IMG/VR virus record: IMGVR_UViG_3300024529_000001
Coordinates: 1-53,921 of that record
Source: a virus
Length of the DNA: 53,921 nucleotides
Reading direction: 5' to 3' (one strand)
Shown here: one piece after another, positions 1 to 7,745 of the stretch
Layout of the letters: each line of letters begins with the position of its first letter
Position numbering within the stretch: position 1 is the first letter of the stretch
Program-made: the position numbers and the translations under genes
The notes under the pieces: model-generated
Seen by the model: only the letters and a program-made list of their open reading frames with translations
The model's database searches: none
What the model was told of the DNA's origin: nothing

Positions 1-936
1 GCTAAAAAAGATGAAAAAAGTGGTAATTGGACTACTAAATGGGCAGATGAACAGCTTGTAGAAGATTATAAGAAAAAAGGATATCAATCAACTGGTAAAT
101 CACAAATGGGACACTGTGTTCCTAAGTGGATTGCTAATAAAAAAGATGGTGGTATTTTATTATTAGATGATTGGAACAGAGCTGAAGTAAGATTTATTCA
201 AGCTGTTATGGAATTAATTGACAGACAAGAATATATTTCTTGGACTTTACCAAAAAATTGGCATATTATATTAACTGCAAATCCAGATAATGGAGATTAT
301 TTAGTTAATTCAATTGATTCAGCACAAAAAACTAGATTTATATCTGCAAATTTACAATTTGATGCAGAAACATGGGCTAAGTGGGCAGAATCTGCAGAAA
401 TAGATGGTAGATGTATCAATTTCTTATTAATGCATCCTGAGTTAGTTACACAAGAAACTAATGCAAGAGCAATTACTACTTATTTTAATGCAATTAGTTC
501 ATTTGAAAAATTTGAAGAAAGTCTTCCTATGATTCAAATGATTGGTGAAGGTTCTGTAGGAACAGAATTTTCTACTATGTTTACTACATTTATTAATAAT
601 AAACTAGATAAATTAGTTACTCCAGAAACAATGTTGACACATGAAAATGATCAACATGTTAAAACTTTATTAAAAGAAGCAATTGGAGTTGATCATAATT
701 ATAGAGCTGATGTAGCCGCTGTATTATGTACAAGATTAGCTAATTATGCATTACATTATGCTACTAATAATAGTATTACACAAAATATTATTGATAGATT
801 AATTATGTTATCTACTGAAGATATTTTTGCTAATGATCTTAAATATTTTGCTATCCGTGAAATATTAAATGGTAATAAACAAAAATTTCAAAAATTAATG
901 ATGAATGCAGAAGTTGTAAAAATGGCAACTTCTTAG
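1..936 (+). CDS. MoxR-type AAA+ ATPase, 5' end missing
   Basis: The frame is open from base 1, so the gene begins before the window; 311 residues are visible. It has a Walker B-like strand (ILLLDDWNRA, bases about 154-183) and a sensor-1 region (ILTANPDNGDY), followed by SIDSAQKTRF, which resembles the arginine-finger/sensor area of MoxR/gas-vesicle-type AAA+ proteins. The Walker A motif must lie upstream of the edge. MoxR-like ATPases remodel protein complexes with a VWA-domain partner, and such a partner may lie further left. The stop is TAG followed directly by an in-frame TAA. A GC-rich hairpin follows the gene. The ATPase call is firm; the substrate is unknown. Confidence 0.8.
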   Translation, partial: AKKDEKSGNWTTKWADEQLVEDYKKKGYQSTGKSQMGHCVPKWIANKKDGGILLLDDWNRAEVRFIQAVMELIDRQEYISWTLPKNWHIILTANPDNGDYLVNSIDSAQKTRFISANLQFDAETWAKWAESAEIDGRCINFLLMHPELVTQETNARAITTYFNAISSFEKFEESLPMIQMIGEGSVGTEFSTMFTTFINNKLDKLVTPETMLTHENDQHVKTLLKEAIGVDHNYRADVAAVLCTRLANYALHYATNNSITQNIIDRLIMLSTEDIFANDLKYFAIREILNGNKQKFQKLMMNAEVVKMATS

Positions 937-953
937 TAACTTAATTATAACTT

Positions 954-975
954 AGGGGGGATTAAATTCCTCCCT
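954..975 (+). terminator. Hairpin terminator after the AAA+ gene
   Basis: AGGGGGGA (954-961) pairs with TCCTCCCT (968-975), giving eight base pairs with one G-U wobble and a six-base loop. The run of G is conspicuous in this AT-rich genome. The downstream stretch is AT-rich but is not a clean T-run, so termination may be partial or the hairpin may protect the 3' end. Confidence 0.6.
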
Positions 976-990
976 TAAAAATAATATATT

Positions 991-1140
991 ATGAGTTTAA
1001 ATTGTAAAATAAATAATATTCTAAAAGAATGTATAAAAAGAAAATATAATATTAATACTGCACAAAGATATCTAAAATTATTTTGTAAGATTACTTTATC
1101 AAATGAAGTATTAATAGAACGCCACAAGCTACTGAAGTAA
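991..1140 (+). CDS. Small hypothetical protein, 49 aa
   Basis: This short ORF starts at an ATG preceded by an AT-rich leader (ATAATATATT), a leader style shared with other genes here, and ends at TAA 1138-1140. The product is basic (K, R, N rich), with two cysteines in the N-terminal half and no recognisable motif. Its 3' end overlaps the convergent spanin-like gene by 50 bases. It lies 15 bases after a terminator-like hairpin. It may be real, since the arm is densely packed, but nothing beyond the open frame and leader supports it. Confidence 0.35.
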   Translation: MSLNCKINNILKECIKRKYNINTAQRYLKLFCKITLSNEVLIERHKLLK

Positions 1141-1501
1141 CTAAGGACGTAAGTTTTAATGTTTTAACTTTAACTTTTTCTTTCTTTAAAGACTTTTCTA
1201 AAGTTTTAATATAATAATCATTTGATTTGATTATTTTATTTTGGTTGTATGAAATAGAATCTAAATTAGTTAATTGATTATTTAAATGTAATACTTGATT
1301 ATCTAATAATTTAATTTCTTTATTAGATGCAATTAAAATTAAGTTACATTCTTTTAAATTAATTAATTTTTTAGCAATTTTTTTAGCTTCTTCAGTTGTA
1401 TAACATATAATTGTATCTCCATATTCATTAATCCCAATTTGCCCGTATGATACTGTCAATTTGAGAAACATTAGAATTATCAATATATTTAATTGTTTCA
1501 T
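1091..1501 (-). CDS. Rz/spanin-partner-like protein with signal peptide and C-terminal TM
   Basis: The 136-aa product begins with a hydrophobic signal-like segment (residues 3-20, ending near VSYG-Q). A helical, coiled-coil-prone middle with Asn, Lys and Leu heptads follows, and a C-terminal membrane segment (about 115-135, LTSLVTSVACGVLLILHL) ends the protein. The gene starts inside the preceding membrane-protein gene, overlapping it by 74 bases out of frame; this embedded arrangement is typical of Rz/Rz1 spanin pairs. No lipobox cysteine is seen at the signal cleavage site, so a classical outer-membrane o-spanin is not supported. The two-ended topology is closer to a unimolecular spanin or a lysis accessory protein. 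Role inferred from context; moderate confidence. Confidence 0.55.
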   Translation of the reverse strand: MKQLNILIILMFLKLTVSYGQIGINEYGDTIICYTTEEAKKIAKKLINLKECNLILIASNKEIKLLDNQVLHLNNQLTNLDSISYNQNKIIKSNDYYIKTLEKSLKKEKVKVKTLKLTSLVTSVACGVLLILHLIK

Positions 1502-1736
1502 AATAAACTTTTTTAATTGAGTCTTTATAAATAATTACAGTATCTCTTTGAGATTTAAGATCATTAATAGTTATTGATAATGAATCATTTTTAATTTTAA
1601 GTAAATTTATTTCATTAATAAACCTGCTATTATCCGTTGGTTTAGGAATAATAACAGGTTTAGAGATGATCATATAACCAACTAAAATAATTATTATTAA
1701 AAATAATATTAATATTATCTTAGTAGTTATTTTCAT
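1428..1736 (-). CDS. Inner-membrane spanin-like protein (Rz-like)
   Basis: The 102-aa product has one strong N-terminal transmembrane helix (residues 5-26, rich in Ile and Leu). A periplasmic segment with coiled-coil character follows (NEINLLKIKNDSLSITINDL and onward), ending in RANWD. This is the architecture of i-spanins, which join an outer-membrane partner to disrupt the envelope after holin and endolysin action. It lies directly after the holin-like gene (stop and start abut at 1737/1736) and contains the start of the next cassette gene. I see no endolysin in the cassette. The family call rests on topology and gene order, not on a diagnostic motif. Confidence 0.6.
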   Translation of the reverse strand: MKITTKIILILFLIIIILVGYMIISKPVIIPKPTDNSRFINEINLLKIKNDSLSITINDLKSQRDTVIIYKDSIKKVYYETIKYIDNSNVSQIDSIIRANWD

Positions 1737-1931
1737 TTACTTTTTTTTGAGTCCGTCTGCAAGATGTTCAACACCATTGCCAATTGCATATGTACCAAAA
1801 ACCCATACAACAAAATTAGACCATTGAGGAAAATCACACTTACTTGTGAAAAGAAATATGCTTACAATTAGCATTAATACTAATGCAAAAAACATTTTTC
1901 TACCTCCTAAAAATTTAAAAAATTTTTCCAT
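1737..1931 (-). CDS. Holin-like small membrane protein
   Basis: The 64-aa product has a basic, amphipathic N-terminus (MEKFFKFLGGRK), a transmembrane helix (about 14-30), a polar CDFPQW turn, a second hydrophobic helix (about 37-52, FVVWVFGTYAIGN) and a charged KKK tail. Two membrane helices, short length and charged ends fit a small holin that permeabilises the inner membrane. It is the first gene of the minus-strand lysis cassette, directly followed by the Rz-like gene. Small membrane proteins with a GGRK start and a G-x-x-V-E-H segment occur in Bacteroidota phages, to my knowledge. Holin function is inferred from size, topology and neighbours. Confidence 0.6.
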   Translation of the reverse strand: MEKFFKFLGGRKMFFALVLMLIVSIFLFTSKCDFPQWSNFVVWVFGTYAIGNGVEHLADGLKKK

Positions 1932-1978
1932 AATTTTATTATTTATAATTTATAATTAATAATCTAATATACAATATT
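1932..1978. promoter_or_regulatory. Divergent intergenic region between lysis and replication genes
   Basis: This is 47 bases, almost entirely A and T, between the start of the holin-like gene (minus) and the DnaA-like gene (plus). Both starts have AT-rich leaders (ATACAATATT before the plus-strand ATG). It must hold the promoter for at least the lysis cassette, unless that is transcribed from within the replication block. No unambiguous Bacteroidota -33/-7 pair can be picked by eye. Confidence 0.4.
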
Positions 1979-2422
1979 ATGATAATAACACCAAAAAATA
2001 AAAAAGATGCTGAAGGTTATATAAAAAGATTTAAAAAAAGATTTAAAAAGAAATTTTCAGCAAAAATAGAAATTAAATATACTTTTACTGAAAGTATTAA
2101 TTCAATTGAATTACCATTAATTGAACTTGATCAATTACAAGAAATAGTTGATGAATATTTAAAAGCAAATACAGGGCATAATACTATACTTTGTGAATCT
2201 AGATTAGGTGAAATTGCTTTATATAGACATATTTTTTGTAAAATTGCTCGTGAAATGGATTACCAGTGGACAACTGTTGGTATATTTTTGAATAGAACAC
2301 ATGCAAGTATTATTAACGGACATAAAAAAATAACTAATTGTTTAATGATTAAAGATAAACAAATAACAAAAATGTATTTGGAAATTATTTCACATATAAA
2401 ACTTCTAGAAAATTATGAATGA
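1979..2422 (+). CDS. DnaA domain IV-like protein
   Basis: The 147-aa product has a lysine-rich N-terminal part (residues 1-40). Its C-terminal half (about 70-140) resembles the DNA-binding domain IV of bacterial DnaA: a helix beginning IALYRHIFCKIAREM, then TTVGIFLNRTHASIINGHKK, matching the DnaA pattern of (I/V)G..F..R.H.T(V/I)..... AAA+ domain III, which binds ATP and oligomerises, is absent. Such stand-alone domains could recognise DnaA boxes at a phage origin, recruit host DnaA, or act as repressors. It opens the replication run and overlaps the next gene by 8 bases. Fold call good; role inferred. Confidence 0.7.
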   Translation: MIITPKNKKDAEGYIKRFKKRFKKKFSAKIEIKYTFTESINSIELPLIELDQLQEIVDEYLKANTGHNTILCESRLGEIALYRHIFCKIAREMDYQWTTVGIFLNRTHASIINGHKKITNCLMIKDKQITKMYLEIISHIKLLENYE

Positions 2423-2999
2423 ATTATTTAAAATAATTGTAAGAAACAAGTTAACACCAAACGGTTTATATATATTAAACAGTATGATAGAAAATGTTAG
2501 TTCTGTAAATTTATGCTTAGAAGAAGAATTATTAAAACTTAAAAAAGATAAATGGATAACTAATGATAATAAAATTACTGATAAAGCTAAAAGACTAATT
2601 AATGAAGTTAATGCTTTATTTAAAAAAGTAAAAAAGAAAACTAATGATAAAATAATGGGAAATAACTATAATGAAAAAATTGATGAGTATAATCAATTAT
2701 TTCCTAAGATGAAATTACCAACAGGTAAAGCAGCAAGATCATCAAAAAGTAATTTAGAAAACGCTTTTAGATGGTTTTTTCAAAATCATGATTATGATTG
2801 GGAAACTGTTTTAAAGGCGACAAATGCTTATTTAACTGAAAGAAAATTAAATGAATGGAAATTTACAAGAAATTCACAATATTTTATCAGAAAACAAGTA
2901 ATTGATAAAACCTGGGAATCATCATTAGCAAATTGGTGCTTGATTATTGAAGACGGATTAGATGAAACTGTAAATCCTTTTCAAGAAAAAGTATTTTAA
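2415..2999 (+). CDS. Conserved-type hypothetical replication-region protein
   Basis: The 194-aa product is translationally coupled to the DnaA-like gene (8-base overlap). The N-terminal half (1-85) is helical and charged, possibly winged-helix-like. The C-terminal half (about 90-190) carries LPTGKAARSSKSNLENAFRW, a Y-D-W-E-T-V-L-K-A-T-N-A-Y helix and a SSLANWC segment. I recognise the style of the C-terminal segment from phage replication neighbourhoods but cannot name a family. Position between a DnaA-like initiator and a DnaB-type helicase makes a helicase-loading or initiator role plausible; this is inference from context only. Confidence 0.6.
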   Translation: MNELFKIIVRNKLTPNGLYILNSMIENVSSVNLCLEEELLKLKKDKWITNDNKITDKAKRLINEVNALFKKVKKKTNDKIMGNNYNEKIDEYNQLFPKMKLPTGKAARSSKSNLENAFRWFFQNHDYDWETVLKATNAYLTERKLNEWKFTRNSQYFIRKQVIDKTWESSLANWCLIIEDGLDETVNPFQEKVF

Positions 3000-3046
3000 T
3001 TTTTTATACTTATTGATATTAATATTTAACAAATTAAAATATATCA

Positions 3047-3205
3047 ATGAGTAAATTAACTAAATTATTTTTATTTCATGTAATATCATTTATTATATTG
3101 ATGTTAGTTTTAAAATTAAATTGTATTGAATATATTTTTATTCAATTTATTTTGATTTTGAATTATAAATTTTTAAATTTATCTTCCTCAAGAAGACACA
3201 ATTAA
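3047..3205 (+). CDS. Tiny membrane protein, 52 aa
   Basis: This ORF fills most of the 242-base gap before the helicase gene. It starts at ATG 3047 after ATATCA and ends at TAA 3203-3205. The product has two hydrophobic stretches (about residues 7-24 and 27-43) joined by N-C-I-E, and a basic tail (SSSRRHN). It is likely an inner-membrane peptide. Function unknown; small membrane proteins in phage early regions are sometimes host-takeover or exclusion factors. The remaining gap bases (3206-3241) are AT-rich leader for the helicase. Confidence 0.45.
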   Translation: MSKLTKLFLFHVISFIILMLVLKLNCIEYIFIQFILILNYKFLNLSSSRRHN

Positions 3206-3241
3206 AAACTTACTTAAAACTAACTAAACTTAATATATTAT

Positions 3242-4234
3242 ATGATTGGACAATGGAAATCTCAAAAAGAAGCATATCAAGAATCTTTAGTATATTTAAA
3301 AGGAAGAAAAAATGGTTTAATAACCAGCATTAAAACACCCTGGGTAAAATTTAATGATGCATCTACAAATGGTATTGAATGGAATTCAATGACTGTTATT
3401 GGAGGTAGACCTGGTGCAGGTAAAACATTAATTAAAGACCAACTTGTAAGAAACGCCTTTCCTTTAAATCCCGCTGAAAATTTTAGAGTTTTAGAATTTC
3501 AACTAGAAATGGTTGGTAAAAATTCTGCTATACGTGCATACGCAAGTGAACTCGGAACAAGTTATAAATATTTATGTAGTGCAGATGGTGTTTTATCTGA
3601 CAATGATTTAGCAAGATGTTTTGATTATGCTAAAAAAGCTATCAAATATCCAATTGATATTGTTGAAGAAGCACCTACTGTGTTAGAATTTAAAACAATT
3701 ATAACTAATTATTTAAACCAACATGTAAAAGTATTTAAATGTTCAAAAACTGGAGATGATATAAAAGAATATACTAAAACTATAATAACTTTAGATCATT
3801 CTATATTAATACGTAATAAACCTAAACAAAGTAAGCAAGACATGCTTTATGAGTTAGGTGAAGTATTAACATCACTCAAAAGAAAATATCCAATTGCTTT
3901 TATAATATTATCACAACTTAATAGAGGAATTGATTCTCCTGAAAGAAATGAAGATGGTAAATATGGTAATTATATACTAGCTTCTGATATTTTTGGATCA
4001 GATGCTTTGTTACAACATGCAGATATGGTTGTAGGTTTAAATAGACCTGGTTCACAAAAAATTAGATTTTATGGACCTGAAAGATATATAATTGAAAATG
4101 ATAAATTGTTAGCTATGCATTTTATAAAATGTAGAAATGGTGAAACAGGAATAGCATTTTTTAAAGCTGTATTTGAAAATATGAAAGTTTTAGAAACTGA
4201 AACACCACCAAAAATGAATCTAAATATAAGATAA
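3242..4234 (+). CDS. DnaB-type replicative helicase (RecA fold)
   Basis: The 330-aa product has Walker A GGRPGAGKT (residues 54-62), Walker B TIITLDH (D185), a sensor-like ILSQLNR (222-228) and a C-terminal IKCRNGETG loop resembling the K-N-R-N-G-x-T-G arginine-finger region of DnaB (SF4). It lacks the long N-terminal primase-interaction domain of full DnaB (usually about 450 aa). It would unwind DNA 5' to 3' as a hexamer at the phage fork, with the primase and family-B polymerase encoded downstream. Its stop overlaps the next start (TAATG). High confidence in the ATPase fold and good confidence in helicase. Confidence 0.85.
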   Translation: MIGQWKSQKEAYQESLVYLKGRKNGLITSIKTPWVKFNDASTNGIEWNSMTVIGGRPGAGKTLIKDQLVRNAFPLNPAENFRVLEFQLEMVGKNSAIRAYASELGTSYKYLCSADGVLSDNDLARCFDYAKKAIKYPIDIVEEAPTVLEFKTIITNYLNQHVKVFKCSKTGDDIKEYTKTIITLDHSILIRNKPKQSKQDMLYELGEVLTSLKRKYPIAFIILSQLNRGIDSPERNEDGKYGNYILASDIFGSDALLQHADMVVGLNRPGSQKIRFYGPERYIIENDKLLAMHFIKCRNGETGIAFFKAVFENMKVLETETPPKMNLNIR

Positions 4235-4749
4235 TGAATACAAAAACTAAATTAACTCCTCTTGCAAGAAAAGAAAAAGTGCAAGAGTTAAAAAAATTTC
4301 ATGAACAAACTTTTAAAGAATTGAATGTTAGTGATCCAGTTTATATACCTAAAATGGCTCATTTTGCATCAGGACTTCAAGGTTTGCATATGGGATTTTT
4401 TGAAAGTGAAATAAATCACGGACAAGATGTATATACAGAAAAAGTAAGTAAAATAATGGAGTCAGAAGATCCTAAAAGAGTTTTATATAGATATAAATAT
4501 AATCCTCATTTTCAAGAAGAATATTCTACATCTGCTCCTGTAAGTACAGGTAATGTACGTTACTTAGTTCCAGTAGAGGAACTTGAAATTGTTGATACTT
4601 CAGAAATTGAAGATGAAGAATTTAACTTAATGAATCCTGATGAAGATTTACCACTTGATCAGTTAACAATAAGAGATGTTGCTGCATTATTGTTAAAGAA
4701 ACCCGTCAGCAAAAAAGTATGGTTAAACCAAATAATAAACAAAAAATAA
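4234..4749 (+). CDS. Hypothetical protein between helicase and ATPase
   Basis: The 171-aa product is basic and helical at the N-terminus (residues 1-35) and has an acidic stretch (about 115-145, EIEDEEFNLMNPDEDLP). It ends in a basic tail, KKPVSKKVWLNQIINKK. No catalytic motif is seen. It is locked between the helicase and the AAA ATPase by TAATG overlaps on both sides, so the three are probably translated from one message. An acidic linker between basic ends would suit a DNA-processing adaptor, but that is speculation. Confidence 0.6.
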   Translation: MNTKTKLTPLARKEKVQELKKFHEQTFKELNVSDPVYIPKMAHFASGLQGLHMGFFESEINHGQDVYTEKVSKIMESEDPKRVLYRYKYNPHFQEEYSTSAPVSTGNVRYLVPVEELEIVDTSEIEDEEFNLMNPDEDLPLDQLTIRDVAALLLKKPVSKKVWLNQIINKK

Positions 4750-5432
4750 TGGCACAAAGTATTTTAATAATAGGAGAGTCAGGATCAGGTAAATCTACAG
4801 GAGGTAGAACTTTAAAACCTGAAGAAACTTTTTGGATTAATGTTGCTAATAAACCTTTACCATTTAAAGGTTGGAAAAGCAAATATCCAAAAATTAGCAA
4901 AGAAGTAAAAGATGGTAGATTATCAACAGTAAATAGTCCAAATGGTATCATAAAAGCTATGGAATATGTAAATACTGAAAGACCAGAAATCAAAAATTTA
5001 ATTATAGATGATTGGCAATATATGTCAGCATTTGAGTTTTTTGATAGAGCTGATGAAAAAGGTTATGATAAATTTACAGATATTGGCAAATGGTTAGCTG
5101 CAACTGCAAAAAAACCTATGTCATTAAGAGATGACTTATTTATATATTTTTTAACTCATTCAGAAGAAAATACTGATGCTTTAGGTAAAAGAAAACAAAA
5201 AGCAAAAACTATTGGAAGAATGGTTGATGAAAAACTAACTTTAGAAGGTTTATTTTCTATTGTACTATATGCAAAAGTTAAAAGAAATGATGATGGAGTA
5301 TTAACATATGTATTTGAAACTAAAAATAATGGTATGAATACTTGTAAAACTCCTATGGGAATGTTTGAAAAAGAAGATATCCCAAATGATCTTGATTATG
5401 TTAAAAATAAAATTGTTGAATTCGAAAAATAA
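4749..5432 (+). CDS. Sak4/AAA_24-like P-loop ATPase
   Basis: I place the start at 4749 (ATG sharing its A with the upstream TAA), not at an in-frame ATG ten codons earlier inside the upstream gene; this gives 227 aa starting directly with the P-loop strand. Walker A is GESGSGKS (residues 9-16) and Walker B is NLIIDDWQYM (D87, D88). The T-H-S segment (about residue 140) sits at the sensor position. The pattern matches phage nucleotide-binding proteins related to the Sak4 single-strand annealing/RecA-like group (PF13479-type). A protein with an ssDNA-binding look follows, which supports a recombination role. Confidence 0.75.
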   Translation: MAQSILIIGESGSGKSTGGRTLKPEETFWINVANKPLPFKGWKSKYPKISKEVKDGRLSTVNSPNGIIKAMEYVNTERPEIKNLIIDDWQYMSAFEFFDRADEKGYDKFTDIGKWLAATAKKPMSLRDDLFIYFLTHSEENTDALGKRKQKAKTIGRMVDEKLTLEGLFSIVLYAKVKRNDDGVLTYVFETKNNGMNTCKTPMGMFEKEDIPNDLDYVKNKIVEFEK

Positions 5433-5438
5433 TAAAAA

Positions 5439-6113
5439 ATGATTAGTACTAAAAAAACAAATGATAACGGAACAGAAAGTTCTTTTGTAAATAAATCTTT
5501 ACAGCCAGGTAATACTGTAATAAAAGTTGATAAAATATATTTAGAAGATTTTCCATTTGGAGAAAATGCATATAATTTAATATTAGAATGTCAAGGACAA
5601 GATCTAGAAAATTTTGATGGATTTTTTATTGATAAAGATGATGAGTCAAAAGGTAAATATAAATGTCAAGTAGGAAGAATTAAATCAAGTCAATGGGCTT
5701 ATGCAGATAAGCAGTTAAATGATGATGTATTTATTTCAAGAGATGAAGAAATAGTAAAATTTCTAAGAACATTATGTTATGCTACTGATTCAATTGATTG
5801 GTTAGATGGTGTAGATGGTAAATATGAAACTATTGAAACATTAGTTGAAGCATTAAATACAGATTGTCCATTTAAAGATAAATGGTTAAGTGTATGCATA
5901 GGAGGTAGAGAATATCAAAATAAAGCTGGTTATACTGCATATGATTTATTCTTACCTAAATTCTCTAAAGAAGGAATACCATTTGCAGCATTTGATTCAG
6001 AAAATTCAAATTCACAAATATTTACTTTTAACAATGATACACATATTAAAAGAAAAGTTGTAAAAAATGTTGATTCATTTGAGCCAGCAAGTAAAGAGGA
6101 TTTTGAATTATAA
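5439..6113 (+). CDS. Possible single-stranded-DNA-binding protein
   Basis: The 224-aa product is acidic. It begins with a flexible Ser/Thr/Asn tail (1-25), then a beta-rich core with VIKVDKIYLEDF and YNLILECQGQDL strands, an EGFFID-like FDGFFIDKDDESKGK loop and aromatic residues (SQWAYADK). An acidic C-terminus (SFEPASKEDFEL) recalls SSB tails that recruit partners. Context supports this: it follows the Sak4-like ATPase by 6 bases and is closed by a terminator. OB-fold SSB proteins are expected next to such ATPases. No diagnostic motif exists for the family, so the call is tentative. Confidence 0.45.
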   Translation: MISTKKTNDNGTESSFVNKSLQPGNTVIKVDKIYLEDFPFGENAYNLILECQGQDLENFDGFFIDKDDESKGKYKCQVGRIKSSQWAYADKQLNDDVFISRDEEIVKFLRTLCYATDSIDWLDGVDGKYETIETLVEALNTDCPFKDKWLSVCIGGREYQNKAGYTAYDLFLPKFSKEGIPFAAFDSENSNSQIFTFNNDTHIKRKVVKNVDSFEPASKEDFEL

Positions 6114-6133
6114 AAAATTTTTTTTGTTTACAC

Positions 6134-6160
6134 GGGGAGTTTTTATAGCTCCCCTTTAAT
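6134..6160 (+). terminator. Rho-independent terminator after the SSB-like gene
   Basis: GGGGAG (6134-6139) pairs with CTCCCC (6149-6154) around a nine-base T/A loop and is followed by TTTAAT. It sits between two genes on the same strand, with only 16 bases from the stem to the next ATG, so the next gene has a very short leader or is served by read-through. Confidence 0.75.
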
Positions 6161-6170
6161 ATTTTAAATT

Positions 6171-7118
6171 ATGATAAGTACTATAAATAAAATTGATAAA
6201 ATTCCTACTACATGGATATTTGAAAACTATTGTAATTTAGAAGAAAAATTACATGGACAAGATGTAAAAATTTTGTCTATGTTTAATTCTAATGATACAA
6301 TTCCTTCTATGTTTATATATATGTTTAATACAAAATATTTTTTTAAAGATTATTCATCTGGTAAAACAGGAGATGGAATAAAATTAGTATCATATCTATT
6401 TAATATAAGCAGAAAAAATGCTGAAAAAAAAATAATTAATGATTACTCAGAAAAAAATGAATATATCGCAAGTGATAATTTAAAAAAAGTTGAAAAATAT
6501 AAAGTAACTTCATTTATAAAAAGACCTTGGAATGAATTAGATGCAAAATATTGGATACAATTTAATATTGGATCTACATTATTAAAAAAATATAATGTTT
6601 TTGCTTTATCTGAATATACTATGTCTAAAAAATTAAATAATGAACTATCAGAAATAAATATAAAAAATAATCACATATATGGTTATTTTAAAAATAATGG
6701 AACATTGTATAAAATTTATCAACCTAATATTAAAAAGAAAAAATTTATTAAAGTAAAAAACTATATACAAGGAACTGATCAATTATTATATAATAAACCT
6801 AATTTAATCATTGCATCTTCATTAAAAGATATTATGTGTTTAGATTCTTTGAATCTTAATGCAGAATTTGTATCACCAGATAGTGAGAATACTTTAATTT
6901 CTAAAAAAATTATATCTTCTTATTTGTTAAAGTACAATAATATATATACATTATTAGACAATGATAGTGCAGGACACATTGGAATGAATAAATACTGGAA
7001 TGAATACGGAATAAATGGTATTTATCTAAATTTATCTAAAGATGTTTCTGATTCTGTAAAAGATTTTAATAAAACCACAGTTAAAAATTATATTAATCCT
7101 TTAATACCTATAATATGA
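6171..7118 (+). CDS. DnaG-type primase with Toprim motif
   Basis: The 315-aa product has a C-terminal Toprim signature: a hydrophobic strand NLIIASSLKD (211-220), where the usual glutamate is replaced, then TLLDNDSAG (D263-x-D265, the metal-binding DxD) and a KDVSD turn (290-294). The N-terminal 80 residues resemble the CHC2 zinc-ribbon layout (TIPSMFIY...YFFKDYSSGKTGDGIKLVSYL) but the zinc cysteines and histidine are missing. It would make RNA primers for the family-B polymerase with the helicase nearby. It overlaps the next gene by four bases (ATGA). Primase is the best reading; a non-catalytic Toprim protein is possible given the altered acidic residue. Confidence 0.7.
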   Translation: MISTINKIDKIPTTWIFENYCNLEEKLHGQDVKILSMFNSNDTIPSMFIYMFNTKYFFKDYSSGKTGDGIKLVSYLFNISRKNAEKKIINDYSEKNEYIASDNLKKVEKYKVTSFIKRPWNELDAKYWIQFNIGSTLLKKYNVFALSEYTMSKKLNNELSEINIKNNHIYGYFKNNGTLYKIYQPNIKKKKFIKVKNYIQGTDQLLYNKPNLIIASSLKDIMCLDSLNLNAEFVSPDSENTLISKKIISSYLLKYNNIYTLLDNDSAGHIGMNKYWNEYGINGIYLNLSKDVSDSVKDFNKTTVKNYINPLIPII

Positions 7119-7288
7119 GTGCAGAAGATTTAAAAAATGTTTATACTGAAAAAATTGAAAATGAAAAAAGCCCTTTTATGAAAAATATATTAGAAGCTGA
7201 ATTAAAACATAAACTTGAATTATTAGAATTAGGTATTGAAAATATAACTCCTCCTGATCCTGATGATTGTATTGCATGTAGTGGATGA
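7115..7288 (+). CDS. Small hypothetical protein with C-terminal CxxC, 57 aa
   Basis: It is linked by ATGA overlaps to the primase upstream (7115-7118) and to the resolvase downstream (7285-7288), which strongly suggests a real translated gene. The product has an amphipathic, highly charged helix (residues 1-42) and ends PPDPDDCIACSG. The terminal C-x-x-C could bind a metal between subunits or form a disulfide. No family is recognised. Its fixed position between primase and resolvase suggests a replication accessory. Confidence 0.7.
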   Translation: MSAEDLKNVYTEKIENEKSPFMKNILEAELKHKLELLELGIENITPPDPDDCIACSG

Positions 7289-7728
7289 AAATACTAAGCT
7301 TAGATATTGCCAGTACAACTGGATGGTGTTTGGATAAACACTTATATGGAACCTGGAATTTTAAAACTAGGAAAGATGAATCAATGGGTATGAAACTCAT
7401 TAGATTTTTAGCAAAATTAAAAGAAGTATATGAACTTGAAAAGTTTGATATAGTAGTGTATGAACGCCCTGCAGGAAGACATGCACATGCTATTATACAC
7501 CAAGCTAAATTAATAGCTATATTAGAACAATTTTGTGAAGAAAATAATGTAGAATATAAATCTTATTCTGCATCTGAAATTAAAAAATTTGCTACTGGAA
7601 AAGGTAATGCAAATAAACAGCAGATGATAGAAGCTGCAAAACAAAAATATCATTATTTAGGAAATGATGATAATGAAGCTGACGCAATTCATATGCGTTA
7701 TTTAGCTAAAGAAGAACTAGGAATATAA
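7285..7728 (+). CDS. RuvC-like Holliday junction resolvase
   Basis: The 147-aa product has the RNase H-fold start MKILSLDIASTTGW (D7), a second acidic strand VVYERP (E60), and a C-terminal acidic cluster GNDDNEADAIHM (D128, D129, E131, D133) that would complete the metal site. The conserved H-Q-A strand and a Lys/Asn-rich loop before the last helix also fit RuvC. Such enzymes cut branched DNA formed in phage replication and recombination. The start overlaps the upstream stop by four bases. Length is close to bacterial RuvC (about 170 aa) and typical of compact phage versions. Confidence 0.85.
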   Translation: MKILSLDIASTTGWCLDKHLYGTWNFKTRKDESMGMKLIRFLAKLKEVYELEKFDIVVYERPAGRHAHAIIHQAKLIAILEQFCEENNVEYKSYSASEIKKFATGKGNANKQQMIEAAKQKYHYLGNDDNEADAIHMRYLAKEELGI

Positions 7729-7745
7729 CTTAAAATTTAAAAAAA

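Noticed and set aside
4706-4993. 95-codon minus-strand ORF with hydrophobic composition
   Set aside because: It lies across the start of the P-loop ATPase gene, whose frame is clearly the coding one.
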